Origin: Muribaculaceae bacterium
GTDB lineage: Bacteria; Bacteroidota; Bacteroidia; Bacteroidales; Muribaculaceae
Direction of reading: 5' to 3'
NCBI GenBank assembly: GCA_016302215.1
Contig: JAEDNZ010000004.1
Span: forward strand, 1-25,331
Length of the DNA: 25,331 bases
A program made the position numbers and the translations under genes. The notes under the pieces are model-generated. The model saw only the letters and a list, made by a program, of their open reading frames with translations. It had not been told where the DNA came from and searched no databases. This document shows, piece after piece, positions 24,636-25,331 of the stretch (position 1 is the first letter of the stretch; every line of letters starts with the position of its first letter).

Positions 24636-25121
24636 ATGAGACATAATAAGAAATTTAATCATCTTAGCCGCACCAAAGCTCACCGCGATGCGCTGCTCGC
24701 TAATATGACCATAGCCCTAATCCTGCGCAAGCGCATCTCTACTACTCTTGCCAAGGCTAAGGCACTGCGTATCTACGCCGAGCCTATCATCAACCGCGCC
24801 AAAGCCGACACGATGAACAATCGCCGCGTGGTCTTCAGCTATCTTCAGAACAAAGAGGCCGTCAAGGAGCTCTTCGGCGAGATAGCACAGAAGATAGGCG
24901 AGCGTCCCGGCGGCTACACCCGCATCCTCAAGACCGGCAACCGCCTGGGCGACAACGCCAAGACCTGCATCATAGAGCTCGTGGACTACAACGAGGCTAT
25001 GCTTAAGGACAAGAAGGCTGCTAAGTCAAAGACTCGCCGCTCTCGCAAGAAAGCAGCCGCTCCCGCTGCTGAAGCTCCCGTTGCTGAGGCTCCCGCAGCC
25101 GAAGCGCCTGCAGCAGAGTAA
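24636..25121 (+). CDS. rplQ: 50S ribosomal protein L17 (bL17) with extended C-terminal tail
   Basis: L17 lies near the tunnel exit of the 50S subunit. The core (about 1-125) starts MRHNKKFNHLSRTKAHRDAL and has YAEPIINRAKADTMNNRRVV (46-65) and GGYTRILKTGNRLGDNAKTC (91-110). The 161-residue length exceeds the E. coli protein (127) by a tail that is first basic (KSKTRRSRKK) and then made of AEAP repeats. It starts six bases after rpoA and is the last gene of the operon. Confidence 0.97.
   Translation: MRHNKKFNHLSRTKAHRDALLANMTIALILRKRISTTLAKAKALRIYAEPIINRAKADTMNNRRVVFSYLQNKEAVKELFGEIAQKIGERPGGYTRILKTGNRLGDNAKTCIIELVDYNEAMLKDKKAAKSKTRRSRKKAAAPAAEAPVAEAPAAEAPAAE
25066..25121 (+). repeat. Degenerate AEAP repeat in the 3' end of rplQ
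   Basis: The last codons of rplQ encode four near-repeats of AEAP (the final one cut to AE) in a 15-base period resembling gctgaagctcccgct, with synonymous differences between units. It is low-complexity and probably disordered, resembling the Pro/Ala/Glu linker of IF2 in this window. Confidence 0.7.
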
Positions 25122-25144
25122 TCTGACAGAATACTCACACTCAC

Positions 25145-25188
25145 GATACAGCAATCCCGCGTCGCCCCCGATGCGGGATTGCTGTGTC
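25145..25188 (+). terminator. Long hairpin at the end of the rpsL-rplQ operon
   Basis: ACAGCAATCCCGC (25148-25160) is a perfect inverted repeat of 25173-25185 with a 12-base loop. Three further pairs (one G-T) extend the stem to 16 bp at 25145-25188. It begins 24 bases after the rplQ stop and is the natural transcript end. A U-run is missing on either strand, so it could instead protect the 3' end after Rho-dependent termination. Confidence 0.65.
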
Positions 25189-25331
25189 ATTACGCTCAGA
25201 GAAAAGCAATTTTTGCTGATAAAATCCGAAGAAAGAAACGCAACGGCGGCGCATCGCCTGCTTGTGGCGGCGGCCAGGGGCGCTTTGTAATTGTTTGCTA
25301 ATCAGATGTGTAGGTGGCGATGCTATTGTAG
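25189..25331. other. Downstream non-coding segment to window end
   Basis: No convincing gene or promoter is seen in these 143 bases. A small palindrome, AGCAA-TTT-TTGCT, lies at 25205-25217. A 69-codon open frame across this stretch begins inside rplQ in another frame and is read through the hairpin, so it is not supported. Confidence 0.5.

Noticed and set aside
25081..25290. 69-codon open frame at the operon end
   Set aside because: It begins within rplQ in another frame and passes through the terminal hairpin.

Overview
The window is a translation-gene locus from a bacterium of the Bacteroidetes, most likely order Bacteroidales. Several things support this. Both strong promoters fit the Bacteroides type (TTTG, about 20 bases, TAnnTTTG). 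Starts are A-rich and almost without Shine-Dalgarno sequences. S14, L36 and S4 are the zinc-free forms. IF2 and L17 carry Pro/Ala/Glu-rich segments. The moderately high GC content would suit a Muribaculaceae-like gut genome better than Bacteroides itself, but that placement is an inference.

Layout. Positions 1-6052 are a minus-strand operon read right to left: rimP, nusA, infB, folK and a membrane acyltransferase cut by the window edge. The last two genes follow their neighbours after single-base gaps. Positions 6053-6699 are a divergent control region. It holds the rimP promoter, the rpsL promoter and, between them, a candidate small transcription unit with its own promoter-like sequence, a 16-codon reading frame and a strong intrinsic terminator. 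Positions 6700-25121 are one long plus-strand run of 33 genes, the fused str, S10, spc and alpha clusters: rpsL, rpsG, fusA, rpsJ, rplC, rplD, rplW, rplB, rpsS, rplV, rpsC, rplP, rpmC, rpsQ, rplN, rplX, rplE, rpsN, rpsH, rplF, rplR, rpsE, rpmD, rplO, secY, map, infA, rpmJ, rpsM, rpsK, rpsD, rpoA, rplQ. A 16-bp hairpin closes the run at 25145-25188, and nothing recognisable lies in the last 143 bases.

How the genes work together. The plus operon makes both ribosomal subunits' core proteins, EF-G, IF1, the SecY export channel, methionine aminopeptidase and the RNA polymerase alpha subunit. The minus operon adds a 30S maturation factor (RimP), a transcription elongation and antitermination factor (NusA) and IF2, so nearly the whole window serves transcription-translation capacity. 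FolK makes a folate precursor, which connects loosely through formyl-methionine initiation.

No phage, insertion sequence, CRISPR array, tRNA or rRNA gene was seen. The most interesting signals are non-coding. Only three gaps in the 33-gene run are longer than 60 bases (205, 155 and 312), and they lie directly before rpsG (S7), rpsH (S8) and rpsD (S4). These are the three 30S proteins that act as autogenous repressors of the str, spc and alpha operons in E. coli. Each gap has inverted repeats and no recognisable promoter, so they are candidate regulatory mRNA elements.
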